From the NCBI GenBank assembly GCA_905216075.1, contig CAJMSO010000115.1:1-6066 (forward strand): 6,066 nucleotides of DNA. Reading direction: 5' to 3'. Source of the DNA: an uncultured bacterium (GTDB taxonomy: Bacteria; Actinomycetota; Coriobacteriia; Coriobacteriales; Coriobacteriaceae). Numbering within the stretch: position 1 is the first letter of the stretch; every line of letters begins with the position of its first letter. Positions 5,956-6,066 of this stretch are shown piece by piece. Made by a program: the position numbers and the translations under genes. The notes under the pieces are model-generated. The model worked only from the letters and a program-made list of their open reading frames with translations. It was not told the DNA's origin and did no database searches.

Positions 5956-5996
5956 AAAAAAGGGGCGCCGCGGATAGATCCTGCGGCGCCCCCTTT
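5956..5996 (-). terminator. Intrinsic terminator of the minus-strand gene at the right edge
   Basis: Bases 5962-5971 (GGGGCGCCGC) pair perfectly with 5983-5992 (GCGGCGCCCC). GGA/TCC can extend the stem inward past a bulged T at 5982. On the minus strand the stem is followed by TTTTTT (bases 5961-5956), the classical form. It lies 26 bases past the stop of the minus-strand gene. On the plus strand only CTTTG follows, so it may act weakly in both directions and also stop transcription coming from glmM. Confidence 0.88.
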
Positions 5997-6018
5997 GCGC
6001 TAACGTGCTAGTAGGGCT

Positions 6019-6066
6019 TTACAGCTCGTAGAGCGTGGTGAACTTGTCCTGCAGGTAGCTGCAGTA
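6019..6066 (-). CDS. C-terminal end of an unidentified minus-strand protein (partial)
   Basis: Reading the minus strand from the window edge gives YCSYLQDKFTTLYEL and a TAA stop at 6021-6019. Every visible sense codon ends in G or C (for example CTG, CAG, GAC, AAG, TTC, ACC), which argues for this frame and for a well-expressed gene. A classical terminator follows 26 bases downstream, supporting a true gene end. Fifteen residues are too few to name the protein and I do not recognise the ending. Confidence 0.7.
   Translation of the reverse strand, partial: YCSYLQDKFTTLYEL

Noticed and set aside
5802..6018. CRISPR array or remnant insertion sequence in the right-hand intergenic region
   Set aside because: The palindromes differ from one another, there are no regularly spaced direct repeats, and no transposase fragment was seen in any frame.

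Overview
The window reads as a chromosomal stretch of a high-GC (roughly 60%) Gram-positive gut-type actinomycete, most likely Coriobacteriia and plausibly Collinsella. The reasons are strongly GC-ending codons, an ER/archaeal-type (SipW-like) signal peptidase, a DUF4012 surface protein, and a palindromic repeat of a kind I associate with that group. The taxon is inferred from style and not from a marker gene.

Layout, left to right. (1) Positions 1-769: the last codons of an unidentified gene with a very acidic tail, overlapping by 4 bases a SipW-like type I signal peptidase with a Ser/His catalytic pair. These two look translationally coupled. (2) 895-1917: a ten-helix EamA/DMT-superfamily transporter with its own strong ribosome binding site and a possible extended -10 promoter. 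(3) 2057-4385: one DUF4012 membrane-anchored envelope protein that is split in this sequence by a one-base frameshift at about 2672, exactly inside its only transmembrane helix. The N-terminal, low-complexity cytoplasmic part is in one frame, and the extracytoplasmic DUF4012 part is in the next. (4) 4470-5801: phosphoglucosamine mutase (glmM) with all its signature motifs, preceded by a strong GC hairpin placed directly before its ribosome binding site. (5) 5802-6018: a gene-free convergent intergenic region holding three separate palindromes: a 12-bp hairpin touching the glmM stop, a 21-bp-stem REP-like repeat, and a classical intrinsic terminator oriented for the minus strand. (6) 6019-6066: the last 15 codons of a minus-strand gene with highly biased codons.

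The shared theme is the cell envelope. GlmM feeds UDP-GlcNAc and peptidoglycan synthesis, DUF4012 proteins are anchored extracytoplasmic proteins of unknown function, and the signal peptidase matures exported proteins. The EamA transporter has no predictable substrate. I see no defence system, CRISPR array, tRNA, rRNA or intact mobile element. Most of the window is ordinary. The points worth a second look are the frameshifted DUF4012 gene, the hairpin in front of glmM, and the palindrome cluster after glmM.
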